From Litoditis marina (Eukaryota > Nematoda > Chromadorea > Rhabditida > Rhabditidae): 64,000 bases of DNA. Below, one piece after another: positions 12,701 to 28,500 of the stretch. A program made the translations under genes and the position numbers. The notes below the pieces were generated by a model, which was not told where the DNA came from, ran no database searches, and was given only the letters and a program-made list of their open reading frames with translations. Location of the stretch: contig OZ038440.1 in NCBI GenBank assembly GCA_964036275.1, positions 5,865,690 to 5,929,689 on the forward strand, read 5' to 3'. Numbering within the stretch: position 1 is the stretch's first letter; each line of letters starts with the position of its first letter.

Positions 12701-15700
12701 ACGGAAAAAAAGCTGCTCGAAATGAAATTCCAGAAAAATCCTTTTCGAACGTTATTTGTGATGAAAAAACTTTCTGAATACGCTGAAGACCTTGCTGTCA
12801 GACTTTTCCTGCTGAGTGAGCGGAATTGACTTGATTATCAGCATACTCTGGCAAAATTAGCTGGCTCACGAAATTAGGAAAAAACGGCCTGTACTGACAA
12901 ACTTTAAAACACTTGAGTGGTGTTTTGATTGTAGAGAAAACTAACCACGTTTTGCGACAATTCTCTTCATCCTTGCACATTCGAATGGCAATCGTTTCGA
13001 ACGGAATGTACTCCTCGTAGGTGCTTATCGAATCCATATTCTTGGCACAAATGGCTTTTCTGACTACCTGCAGTATTTCAAAACATGACGCGTAAGAAGA
13101 TATGTAAAAGTCATAGGGGACGTGAACTGAAAGTTTTTTTGAACAAATAGAAAAAAGTAAAGTTCTGTTAACACTCACGTTCCTAATCCACATTGAGTGA
13201 CAGGTCGGGTGACACAAGAGTACACAAATTATCACTGCTGCTCAAAATAAGGAGAGATCTTTCATTCTTTCGGGTTTCTGCCATGTAACTTGTATTTTTT
13301 AATAAAAAAAAGTAGAGCTCGGGTTGAAGAACAATCAATTACAGAAAAGTTCCTGCGCGTACCTTTCCAAAATATTCGCTAGGCTGTCCATCGTCGTGAG
13401 GAAGTTTGGTCAGGTTGGTAACCAGATCTGGAATAATATGACTTGATATGATGAGACATCCATGTTACATTCAAACACCTCTTTCTATCATTCGAATATT
13501 ATCTTACAGGTTTCCAATAGAATGAAGCAAGAGACAGAGAGGAGTAAATCATGTATTGATTTTACCAACTAATTACTTTTTCGAACTTTTTCACAATACT
13601 TCGGGTGCAAAGTTTTCTCTCACCTAAATTGCTCGAAATGTAGTTTGTACTAGTAGCACGAAGTATAAGTAGCCAAACAACCATTTATCTAAAATATCTC
13701 ATCCAAACCGAAACAAAACCTCAGAATGAAACTTACTCCAAAGTTTTCTCCATTGAACTATCGTCACCTCACCATGTGTGCGAAGGTAGCACATATACGC
13801 ATTTTCGCAACGTTTCCTTGATCTCTTCATTTCCTGAAAAAGGAAAAACTGTGTGAATATTTCCTCCAGTCTACACAAAATTTTAACCATCAATATCTCC
13901 TTTATTATCCCCAATTTCAAACAAAAGCTAAATTTAGCATTTTAGACTGAACACTGAAAACCGGGATTCCTAGATTTCTCAGTATTCTACTCGCAACACT
14001 CCGTCAAAGCTGGATCGCTCATGAGCATGACATGAGATGAATCATGACAGGAATAGCTGTCACTTGAAAAAATGATCTTCATTTAGGATCTAGACAACTT
14101 GGGGGTGGGGGAGGTCCAACTCTAGTTTCCCCGTATTTACTGCACAATAGACATAAGAACTTGGCAACTAGTAGCAGTCCGCTAGCCCGCTACTAAACGG
14201 CTAGTAGTGGTTTGATAGATGACTAATTTATGTGGATAGATCTCACTAACTTTTGCCACATCGTCCCAGTCCTTCTTCTCTCGATATAAACGAAGCAACT
14301 TCTTCAATTCCTCACCAAATATACCCATTCTTCTGAAAATAACGAATATATGTTCAGACAAACAATTTAGTGCGCCTCGAAGGAGCGAACATATCAACTA
14401 TTTTCTACTACACGTAAAATACTATCCTATTTTGATATTGACTGATGCTCACTTTGGCCCGATTGCCATCCAGGCATGCTCACGTTTTGGGGTACTGTTG
14501 AAGATTCGTGGTAAAATTACAACTTTTTCGTGTTTTTGAATGGCATATGCTCACTTTTTGTGGTTGTTCATGCTCACTTTTTTCGACCTGATGTTAACCT
14601 TCTTACGTATGACTACTACTACCAAAAGTTCCCCACCGACACATGCAACTAGTAATCAACCGAAACGCCACTAGTAATGGTGGTAAAACTGTTATCCAAT
14701 GGTAATAAAACTGTTATCCATTCCTTAAAAACTTCTCTTTCATTATGTTCAGTTATCTCTATTCACTCTATACTTATTTCTGGCTATTTTCAAGCGAACC
14801 TGAGCGCCGTATGTGAGCGTAGTGGTTACCTATTTGATACACCAGTGAGGTTTGACCATCAAACAAAAATAAGACCGTTTCTCTTCAGTCACATCGTAAA
14901 AAATGGTTCAATTGTTCGATATTAGCGAAAGAATAAGGAAAGCTCGTTTCACATCTTTACCGCTATTCTGTAAACTTTGCTGGACTATGGCTTGAATGCA
15001 TAGGCAGTTTTCTTCGTGTGAGACTGCACGAACACGGAACCCCATATGCCGGTCCATTCTACAACTAACCGGGTGTTTAGGTAACCTAACCCTTTGTTGG
15101 TAAACTTTTTTCAGGTTACCTCGGTAGGTAACCTGAAAGTAACCTGAAACTAAAATTCGGTTACCGTTAACACTAACGGTGAAACCACATTTTGCGTTAG
15201 AAAAGCAGGTAACTGGTTTTTCATTTTAGGTTACCAACCTACTGAGGTAACCTGAAAAACAGGTTACCAAAAAAGGGTTAGGTTACCTAAAAACCCGGTT
15301 AGATATAGAATTCACCAACTACCCTCTTACGATGGAAATATGATTTCTCGCACCTATGATAGGAGATTTCGTCGTGTTTATTGAGAACAGCCGGGTCAAA
15401 GATGAGCATCATTCGACGTTTCACTTGAAATGCACTGCGATGAGGCAGCCGCTCACCTGAAAGCTACGTTTTTTCTTATTTAATTAGGTTGGTCTACACG
15501 TAGTAATACTATCAGCACACACCGGTGGTACAGAAAGAGAAGTCAGTCAATTTTGCCAAAAAGACCAAATTACGCTTACAAATCTCAAATTTTCGAAGCT
15601 GCTGGAATACACAGACAATCCTACAACATCCAAAAAAGATGTACAACTCACACATTAGAGGCCAGAACATAGTTTGAAGATTGAAGTCCGTTCGTTCCTT

Positions 15701-17337
15701 ATTCCGTGCGGAATTCTGGAATGCATTTCAATGGGAGTTGAAACGTACCGATTGCAAGGAAGGATAATCAAAAGAACATCTAAAATAAATGCGCTCAGGT
15801 TCGTGAACAACGCGGCAATGCTATCATACTCCGTACCCCAGTACAGCTGTCCGTATGGCTCAAAAAATTTGATAAACGGGTTACTTTTTCCCAAAAAAAA
15901 GGAAAATATGGAGTATTACACTTTGGGAAAGCTAGCTAAGAAATCGCTTGTCAAAATAAGGGCAGTTCGGAATTCCGATTTGGAAGAAAAACCGATGAAA
16001 TAATGAAACATCCAGAAGTATTGCCCTTAAGACAGGGTTCATACTTTTGTGTAGCTAGGTCGCGCGATTTCATGCTGCCAACTCCGGCAGCAACAGCATT
16101 TCGAACGTTGCCCACCCAAATGCTTGGCAGCGGCTGCTGTCAGAGTTGACAGAAAACAGTATTAACCCTGCCTAAGAACCATAAAATATTATGACGTCAT
16201 GAACAACTCACTTCCGGGTCATTCTTTGCCCCCTTTCCCGCCTGGAACTGCGCGTCCGCATAGTCCAGCCCATGTTCGTCGGCAAACTTTTTCCAGTTCT
16301 CACGAATAATCTCATCTTCTTCCGGCGTGAACATTTTATTGGCGTAATACGGTATGCCTGAAACTCATACTGATGAGCGGTTTTTCTAAAAATGAATTAC
16401 AAATTACCTACTAAGCCACAGCATTATGATCCATTGAAATATATCACTATTTCATTTCAAATTTTTCAATATGTTCCAGCGTAATGTACAGCAGTAGAGC
16501 GGTTCGTTCCAAAACATATTCCAGCAGATTTGATGTTGCGTAGTGGTTTTTATGCAGTTACCGCTTTCAATCTACACTAACAACAGACCATTGATATAGA
16601 TAAACAGAAAACATACCACATTCTACCAATCTTTCAATGTGCTCCTTTTCTAAGTTACGAGACCCCACCTGAAATAAGGAAGACCTCTGGTACAAGAGAG
16701 AGGCGAATTCTTTATTTAACCCGGTATTTCGTTACCCCTCTCAGTTAAGGTTAACCATTAACCGGCCTACCTGGTTAACCCTTTTGTTAACCAGTTGGCA
16801 CCTCCAAATTTTCCCCAAAAAACTTGTAAATAAGGGTTATAAATGGGGTAACGAAAGGGTGAACGGTGAACCAGTTAACCCGTTTAAGGTTGCCTGACAG
16901 GGTAAACGAAATACGGGGTTCCTTGTGGAACTGGCCCGTGAGCTACTCGAACGTCATTTACATGCAGACAACAAGAGACAAATTGCTTCGCGACACCGAC
17001 AACTATTTGAAAATTGATTGTATTTTGAGAGTGAAATTGCGGGAAAATGTCCGAGAATGACAAGTTTCCCGATAAGATATACCGATATGAGTTTCCCGAC
17101 TTTTCCCGATATTTTCGGCGGCCTGACGGCTTCATCAGTTAGAGAAGCTTGCAACCGATTTTGACCAAAACTTTAGCCATTTTCAACTTTTGAAGATTCT
17201 CCTAACTTTGGTAGTGTATGCCACTAAAATGAGAGAACCAAACTGACATGATGAAAGTATAGGTTGTCGTCAGTGAAGACTCCCTTATGCGGTACTACAA
17301 TTCCTCTGCCGTGGCCACCTCGACCCTTGTATTCCAT
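6710..17337 (-). CDS. Gene X: Myb-repeat DNA-binding protein (TTF-I/DMTF1/Reb1 type), complete
   Basis: Twenty-one exons join in phase (about 733 codons): 17337-17248, 16668-16617, 16357-16212, 15715-15652, 15456-15354, 14332-14251, 13833-13737, 13427-13363, 13067-12946, 12271-12175, 11408-11272, 10941-10802, 10525-10329, 9837-9724, 9502-9407, 8976-8858, 8386-8321, 8074-7988, 7749-7669, 7324-7241, 6872-6710. The ATG follows TTTTCAG directly, like a trans-splice site. Myb-like repeats: FTPEEDEIIRENWKKFA plus WPLMCERLPHRSAFQVKRRM; then LRLYREKKDWDDVAKEMKRS; then YIPFETIAIRMCKDEENC. The last third alternates acidic stretches with basic clusters (KSIKRKKRGHGSKRNKKKKR; EPKRKKTKKKRRAERDE), typical of nuclear or nucleolar proteins. 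The member of the family it corresponds to is not certain; it could be a nucleolar termination factor or a cell-cycle Myb relative. An earlier stop is possible if the donor at 9407 is not used, ending the frame at 9383. Confidence 0.8.
6877..6993. mobile_element. TA-flanked inverted-repeat element, copy B, at a splice acceptor
   Basis: Same family as 2022-2139, flanked by TA on both sides. It lies in the last intron of gene X and its end is 4 bases from the final exon: the acceptor reads CCTACTT from the element, TA from the target site, then AG and the exon. Confidence 0.9.
8722..8839. mobile_element. TA-flanked inverted-repeat element, copy C
   Basis: Same family (AAGGACGATTATGTGGTCCA at one end and its complement at the other), with TA on both sides. 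It lies in the gene X intron that begins at 8857, only 18 bases from the donor. Confidence 0.88.
10023..10141 (+). repeat. Dispersed repeat, copy 2 of the AACTCAGAAACGTGCA family
   Basis: Contains aactcagaaacgtacaatga, tgcacgattcctcattaga and gctaactttacgtgac, shared with the copies at 1933 and 45393. Intronic in gene X. Confidence 0.7.
10163..10313 (-). repeat. ACTCGAAA satellite block, short copy
   Basis: Read on the minus strand, the block opens AGGGTTGTTAAACT and then repeats AACTCGAAA-type units with drift. The same opening phrase begins the longer block at 61150-61567. It sits in the intron next to the exon ending at 10329. Confidence 0.8.
12354..12598. mobile_element. hAT-type MITE, copy 1, 8-base target duplication
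   Basis: The element begins CAGGGATGACCAAA and ends with the complement (TTTGGTCATCCCTG). The 8 bases GCATACCG stand on both sides (12346-12353 and 12599-12606), the target-duplication length of hAT transposons, whose ends commonly start CAGGG. The interior has two runs of C after ACGA. A relative lies at 48481-48687. Intronic in gene X. Confidence 0.92.
14411..14611 (+). repeat. Dispersed repeat with GCTCACTTTTTGGGGT motifs, copy 1
   Basis: Shares the order ttttgatattgactgatgct, catgctcac, ttttggggta, attcgtggtaaaatta, gacctgatgttaacct, ttacgtatg with copies at 51341-51538 and 52128-52337. The outer bases ACGTAA/TTACGT suggest short inverted ends. Intronic in gene X. Confidence 0.75.
15055..15315. 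mobile_element. GGTTACC-rich inverted-repeat element
   Basis: A long imperfect palindrome: AACCGGGTGTTTAGGTAACC at the left is mirrored by GGTTACCTAAAAACCCGGTT at the right, with many GGTTACC/GGTAACC units in between. It resembles the GTATTTCGTTAACC family but has distinct ends. It lies in the gene X intron between exons 5 and 6. Confidence 0.8.
16702..16936. mobile_element. GTATTTCGTTAACC inverted-repeat element, complete copy 1
   Basis: The inverted ends are AACCCGGTATTTCG and CGAAATACGGGGTT; the outer flanks (GGCGAATTCTTTATTT and CCTTGTGGAACTGG) are shared with the copy at 34493-34714 in the opposite orientation, so they belong to the element. The interior is rich in GGTTAACC. Intronic in gene X, 34 bases from exon 2. 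Confidence 0.85.
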
Positions 17338-17344
17338 CTGAAAA
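17338..17344 (-). promoter_or_regulatory. Possible spliced-leader acceptor at the gene X start
   Basis: TTTTCAG is followed directly by the ATG of gene X. In nematodes this is the usual trans-splice context. It could equally be an internal acceptor if an upstream coding exon exists, since gene Y has extra N-terminal residues. Confidence 0.5.
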
Positions 17345-17489
17345 CCACAACAAACTTGATACGGCTTGGCTTGAAAAACAACCATAAAACACATTGAACA
17401 AACAATGGATTTACGTGTGAATGGAACACAATACAAGTGGGAAGTTTCACCAGAAATTCAATGAGGTAAAGCAGATAACTGGAGAAATA

Positions 17490-17495
17490 TTTATT
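17490..17495 (-). terminator. Candidate polyadenylation signal for GET1
   Basis: AATAAA on the minus strand, about 320 bases after the GET1 stop and about 150 bases before the gene X start. The spacing to the next gene is like that between genes of nematode operons. Confidence 0.45.
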
Positions 17496-17814
17496 AAAAT
17501 GGAACAATAAATATTACCCGTTCTCTGAAAAATTGAACATAGACGCTCAAAGTTGGTACCATGAAACAACAGCATCAATAAAACAAAATTTTGAGAGCCT
17601 ATCGACACTAACTATGAACTGTAGCAGAAAACTGAAACACAATTAAAACATAGAGTGAAAGATAATATATGATAGCTCAATTCAAAAACAACAACATCAC
17701 TAAGTGATAGTCTGAATTACAATCACATCAAATAAGCAAAACTATGAAAATCATTTAAATCTTATAGAATTATAGTGTGAAAATGAAATGAAACAAGCCT
17801 CACGAAAAAAGCTA

Positions 17815-19843
17815 TCAGGGCTTTGCCTTTGAAATGTTGAAAGATTTTCGCAACATCATGACAAATAGGTACACCACCACGAACATTGAGACGGGAACGA
17901 ACTCCGAATCTGAAATAATGTAGCTTTTTTCCTGAGTTTTGCAGGGAATTTTCATCTCTGTCGTAGTATTGTAATAATAAAAAATTCCGCCACGGCGCCA
18001 CCACAATCACACATCATACTATGACCAAAAACGGGAATTTTCTTGGATCGGAAGCGACAACACATGTTGTACCATAGCGATGTATATACGAGAAACAGTC
18101 TACGATGTGTGATGTATATCATATATGCAAAATCCTGACTTCATTAAAATACTTACCTATTCTCAGAAATCAAAAATCAGTCATAAATAAGCGCAATTTC
18201 CAAAATAAAACCTATTTCACAAAATCACAACAGTTACCTGCATTTCCACACCCTTCGCTGCTCCAGACTGCAGGAAATCTCAGCAGATAGTTCAATGGCC
18301 AGAAAAGGAGGCCGGGAATACAGAACGCCTAGAAAAAATAGGATAATCATAATTAAGGTTTGAGCAAAGTAAATAAAGTGAAATGAAAAGTCGAGCAATT
18401 ATTGTGTTAAATATAGAACTCAGTAGAACAAAGAGCTCGTGACAGAACATGAACGTACTTTATACAGCAAATAGCTCCATAAAAAATATGACTTTGAAAT
18501 GGAGAAGTTGGTTATTTAACTTTAAAAATTTGGAAACATACCGTCAATCCAGAAACTGAATGCAGCAGAATGAGGCCAATAGCCTTTCCGAGGACACGAA
18601 CGATCACATCTACTTTAGCATCGGAATATGTTTCTTTCGATGAATCGATTGTTGCCACTGAAAATATACAGAAGATACAGAAGATAGGCGAACACGTGTT
18701 GTACACGAAGAAAGAAGAAATGAATACAAAACCGGCCTCTCCACCTCTCCTACCAACAAAGTCAACTTCAATACAATTTGAGAACCTTTTATTTCTATTT
18801 TTATTGAAAACTGAACCATTCATCGAATCTCGAATATGAGCAACCTCACAGAACAGAGAACACGGACAGCAAAGCTCGTAAACCCCGCGAAAAAACTCAC
18901 AAACAGCATTGTACTGATCGGTGAGCTTGTTCAACTGACGATCTTTCTTGAAATAGTTAGCGAACTCTGCAGTAGGTGAGATCTGCAAACACAAACTTTG
19001 AATCGAAATTCGAAAAAAATATTTTTGAAACAGAGATCAGAGATACGAGACGCAACCACAAAAGGTGAACCATAACCAATAAAACTAGATTTTGTTGAAA
19101 ACGTAAACACATAAGTTGGAAGGTGATTGCCTGAATTAAACGTAATAGTACTCATCCCGCAGTAAAGATGTTCAGGAAAATTTAAAAAGGCTATCTTTTC
19201 CCCAAAATCAATAAAATTTGTCAGTTTTTGTTGCAAAACCATGAAGATCAACAAATCAACATTAAAAAGTTTTGAGGAAATCACGAAATACCTTCTCCAT
19301 TTCACCCTTGAGTAGTCGAATTTCACCTCCCAATCTTAAAAGTTCCGGATTCGGAGGAGGGCGAGGCAACCCAGCTTTTATCTGTAAAATATTGAGAAAA
19401 TCGAATTCCAATCGGAAAAAGCTCACTTACAAACGCGCAATGACAAAGTTCAAGATATTGTTGTTCCTGGAAAAGACTGATTGAAAATAAACAACGTCAT
19501 AGTTCTTTGACTTTAACAGTAGTTCAGTTATTGCCAGACAAAGTTACTAATTATGAATAGTGATAATTCATTCATCAGACCTCTGGTGAAACTTTCGGAG
19601 GTAAAAGCAAGATATTCCAGCTGTTGGAGTTGGAGGGGCGTCAGGCGTCACAGTACAAGATTCACATGACACATCGAAAAAAAACCCTATAATGAAGAAT
19701 AGGAAAACACTCACCAACTTTGAAATTTGCGCAACAATAACGTCGTGTCCGTGAAAAAGGGCAACAACTGTCAAGGTGAAGAGTACGTCATAAGTGGTCG
19801 TCCAAAACAGGGCATCAGAATCCAACGGAGCAATTTGTTCCAT
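17815..19843 (-). CDS. GET1: GET1/WRB, ER insertion receptor subunit for tail-anchored proteins
   Basis: Seven exons join in phase (212 codons): 19843-19715, 19466-19431, 19381-19292, 18982-18901, 18657-18542, 18328-18238, 17909-17815. The product has the GET1 plan: a membrane segment near residues 12-38 (TYDVLFTLTVVALF), a cytosolic coiled coil (residues 70-112) with the family-typical EFANYFKKDRQLNKLTDQ, a second hydrophobic region around 138-172 (AIGLILLHSVSGL, IPGLLFWPLNYLL) and a third near 186-203 (VSMFVVVYLFVMML). In yeast and mammals GET1/WRB with GET2/CAML receives tail-anchored proteins from the ATPase GET3 at the ER; the coiled coil binds GET3. The length is somewhat over the mammalian protein. 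It shares a 0.9-kb 5' region with xbx-1 on the opposite strand and may be the first gene of an operon with gene X. Confidence 0.9.
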
Positions 19844-20765
19844 CTACGATTTCGAAAATAACAAATAAAACGTGAACCTCAGGCGTATAAAAAACTTGGG
19901 TCATATGAAACTGAGAAAGCTCAAGCTCTCTTATTATTGCATATAGACAGATAAATCATAGATACATAGATAGAAGAAGGTACAACAGCGCAGAACAGTG
20001 AGCGATGGTAATATGGTGACAAAATATGTTCTACACCTTTGCTTATGATACTCCACGTAAAAACGAACAAATACACCTAATCTTGCTCAGAGAACGGCTA
20101 CAGCAGAAGTGCTGAGACTTCGCTACGACGGCTGAAACCCACATCCTAGTGTGGCAGCGCACGTGCGCCTAACCGACGTGAAAACATCAAAAAATCAAAA
20201 TGCGTCTGACAATAATATTCCAGCAAGAACAACTACTAATGTAAGATATAAATGTATTAAAATTAATTGTAACTAAAATTCAAACTTTTTACGATATTCA
20301 AAAATTATCAGACGTGGCGCTGAAAATGAGAACTCCAACAATGTCTACCGTAAGAAATAAACATGGGAACTGTCGTTGACTATAAATGATGATATCTCAT
20401 GGAAATATGGTCGGTTCGCACCTCTTTTATAGTGTTTTGTCACTGAATTACTGACCGTTATCTTCGTCAGCGCCCAACATAAAGTCAGTATAAGAGTTTC
20501 AAGTTCATATAGCATTTAATGCATATTTTATTGAATAAGTCGTGTACATGTCTGTACGTGACATTTAATGCCAGATTTCAACTTTTAATGAGATTTTATT
20601 CCTAAATGAAGTTTCTCTCCTGTCTCCTTTTAAGAAAATTTGCTACCCTCAACAGACCGGGCAAACTGCAACCATAGCAACGGCGAGCGGCGTCAATGTA
20701 CGTTTCTATTTTCAACTCACGTACACGTCCAACTGTTCTGGTTCATCCTTCTCAGTTTTACCAAA
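19844..20765. promoter_or_regulatory. Divergent promoter region between GET1 and xbx-1
   Basis: About 0.9 kb separates the two start codons. It contains an X-box at 20668-20681, a GATA/ATAG-type simple repeat near 19945-19980, and TTCTCAG ten bases before the xbx-1 ATG that could be a trans-splice acceptor. No exon is evident. Confidence 0.6.
20668..20681 (+). promoter_or_regulatory. X-box (RFX/DAF-19 site) for xbx-1
   Basis: GCAACCATAGCAAC is an imperfect inverted repeat around AT with the consensus right half AGCAAC and left half ending CC. It ends 84 bases before the ATG, within the usual position for nematode ciliary genes, and the downstream gene is a ciliary dynein subunit. Confidence 0.85.
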
Positions 20766-25151
<4,386 letters not shown>

Positions 25152-25163
25152 CTCGAAAAAATC

Positions 25164-25169
25164 AATAAA
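25164..25169 (+). terminator. Polyadenylation signal of xbx-1
   Basis: AATAAA begins 12 bases after the stop codon. The 3' end of the next gene, on the other strand, lies about 430 bases on, so the two genes converge. Confidence 0.7.
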
Positions 25170-25595
25170 TTATCGATTTATCTTGGATCACCAATGAAAC
25201 ATAAACAGGGAATTAAAACTATATTTTTTATTGCTTGTTTAGTCGGGCAAACATGACTCCGATTCTCGCGGGCGATAAAAGTCAAATAAATAATTGAAAG
25301 ACACAGTGAAAAGACACCGAGTACTCACGCATCTTTGAATAAATTAGGTGCAATAAATAGTTTAAAAATAAATATAGTTCCATTTTTTACTTCTGTGAGT
25401 GAATTAAAATAAATGGAAGTTCACTGTGAACAGAACTCGAATCAGTTTGTGTTTGTGGAAGAAGTAGAAATTTCTCAAATTGACTTTCACTCCTAAGGTT
25501 TGGGAGCAGAACAGCGTAGACTTTTACATAATATTTTAAAAAGAATAATTGCTAGATAAAATTATAACGACACTTCTTTTAAAGTCCGTTTTTTT

Positions 25596-28500
25596 CTACG
25601 AGCAGTACTTCTCGTCCGATCCGTCAGCGCAGTCGGCCGTTCCGTCGCACCACTGTAGTTTGATCACCGACTGTTTCTGGTTCTCGCAGAGAAGGTACTT
25701 CTCCCCACCTTGCCCTGATAGTAAATCAATTTGTAAACAAATTCTGTTGAGAAAATTGTGAACTATACTAGAAGTAAATTGAATAGTCACATAAGGTTAG
25801 CATTCTCATGAGGAATTGTGAACTTTGTCACTGCACGTTACTGAATTCTGCTGTGTTTGACATATTTGACGTGACTGTGCAATTACGCGAAACGTGAAGT
25901 AATCAAATAGAACCTGCGAAGGTTCCTCATCTCATTCTTGACAAATTCCACCAATTAACTCCGTTATTGAAATAACTTCGAGGTTAGGTCCCAAACATAG
26001 TCTTTTTTGTAGAAACCTAACACTGCAGATGTGAATGGACAACTTTGAAGCTAGTTGTGCAGAGAGAGAGAAAACTCAAACTAAAGTTTCAAAATTTCAA
26101 ATTTTGAACTAACTGCAGTTGATTTCGTCCTCTCCGTGATAACAGTCCTTGTTGCCATCACAATGGTTAGCCCAGTCTATACAAGCCACGCCCACTCGAG
26201 AATCTTTGCACATGAACTTGCCGATACAGGCTGAAACCACACAGATGAAATTTTGGAAGGGCACAATTTCACTGTTCGTTTACAGATAAACTCTCGAAAG
26301 TGAAACTATTTTGACGTCAAACTAGCAGCAGTTATAGGGCTTGTTCTAATCAATGTAACCCTTTACGGTGTACGTTGCCCCATCCCGCTGCGTTTGTGTT
26401 TGTATTTTTCCGTTTCTCTTCAGTCCAGATAGATAAACTATAGCGAATATCAAAATCATACCACAACAAAAATGAAGTCACCTCTCAAAAAAGTATAATG
26501 ACACTAACTTTCGTTTCTGATGCACTTTACTTCACAGTATACATTTAACTTCTACGAAATATTATTATAGTCGTTGCCAACAGAAAGGCGGGAGGGTACT
26601 GTATATCTCTCTGTTCGCTGTGTACGCACACATGTCTTCGATTCCAACGTTCGCCCTTTATGTGCTCCAGTAGCGCAGTGGTTAGCGCTCTTCTACGAAA
26701 CTTTTGCTCGCAGGTTCGATTCCGGCGAGAGACAAACATTTATATATTTGGCATTCACTATAACTGTTGTAGCGTACATTGAAGGTGACGTCAACAACAA
26801 ATAAGGTGAATTGTAGGGAAACTTACTCTCGTTCCGGCTGCATCCTATCTCGTCCATATTGGATCCGTCGCCGCAGTCGTCTGGAACCCCGTCGCATCGT
26901 TGGTTCGCCTCGATACACCGTCCACTGTGAACACACGCGAACTCGTCACGTTTGCAGGATGCTAAAATGGAGAAGTTCGAATGAATTCACGCTTTAACTG
27001 TTACATTTATATTAAAAGTGTTTCTGGATATAATTGATATACTTGCTCACACAGAATAAAATTGGTTCTCGGACCTTTAAAAGTGGTTTGAAAGATCTCG
27101 AATGTTTGTCCAATTAATTTAGCAAAATGGCCCAGTACTTTACAACCTGGAAAGTTAAACTTGAACCTCAGATCCCTCGGAATTTCCTGAAGAGCCCTTT
27201 TTTCACGTTTTCACGTTTCATTGTTACTAGTTTTTGTTACTAGTTTTTTATGTTTTCTTCAAAACGAACGGCAATTATTCTCGTCGTCTCCGTCTCCACA
27301 ATCGGCGTGTCCATCGCATCTTTTCGAGAGAGGAAGACACATTTGCGGCATGGAACAACACGCGTATTCCAGGTCAGAACACGACTCGCGGATGGCTTGA
27401 ACAGAGAACACTTCAATTACAAAGGCAGTTTTTGCATACTGTGCTCAGTTTCCGCTGTGCACTATTTCAGACAAAAGTTCGTTCACAGCTATAACAACTT
27501 GAATCCACATATAGTTTCGGTCATTCCTACTGAGACTTGGCAGCGTGCCAATCAATTTTCCAGTTATATTTTCACCACTTTGGAGGTTTTCAGATATCTC
27601 CAAATCTCTGTTGGCGGTTCTTCAGTCCCATAAGAACATGTAAACAAAAAAATTCTCAGAATACTCATCTCTGCGGTAAGAAATAGTCATTTGAAAATCT
27701 TGGCGCGACGCCAATGGGTCTCAGTGGGAATGAAACGAACTATAGATTGACTGTAGCCTTCCGAGTGGAGTTGGCTTCACCCAGATCCCACTTTTTCAAA
27801 AACATCCCCGGGTTCAAACTACAAACACAGGAGAAAACTATCATGACACGCCAAGGCGAACAGTAAGATAAACATTAGGTAGTGATAGAATTCGTGGTTC
27901 TGTTAGTATCTCTATCGTGAACGTTTCATTCACTTCTAGCACAGAACAGGATTTTTAGCTCAATAACTCACTGCAGTGCATGACGTGATCATATTCGGGA
28001 CAGACTTTGACTGCGTTTTTGAAGTTGCAGTTGGTGGTGGCGCGGTCGAACGCCTGGTCCTCCGAGGTACAACGGAGAAGGAACGTATGTCCGATGGAGC
28101 ACTGTAATATAGTTCAAAGTTCGAATATTTTTTGGCACTCCTTTTTTTCTGAATACACTCACTATTTGCCCATATATTAACTTGATAGAGTCAAATCTAA
28201 CCATCGAGGGAAGGTTGTCCACTCCATTTAAAGGTTTGGTGTCACTAGTCGCAAGAGTGGATTTCCCGTAAACAACTCGTAAGTATTCTTGGTATATTGT
28301 CGTAAATAGCTGAGAATTCGAACCTGGAAGAAAATGTGCGAGCAGGTGGTGTTCCAAATGAAGTAGTCGACTCTGTCCAAACCATACGTAGCGAGAACAT
28401 CGTCCGGGAATTCTCCCTAAAATGTTGATACTGAAAAGTAAGACAAAGTGAGGAGTGACACTCTACCTGCAACAGTCACGTGCAGAGTCTTGGGCATGGT

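Noticed and set aside
13157..13235. Open frame with a GTGAGT donor between gene X exons 8 and 9
   Set aside because: Every available acceptor would need phase 1 input, but exon 8 ends in phase 0 and joins exon 9 directly; I treat it as intron.
26664..26733. Functional tRNA gene
   Set aside because: Acceptor and anticodon stems do not pair although the A and B boxes are intact.
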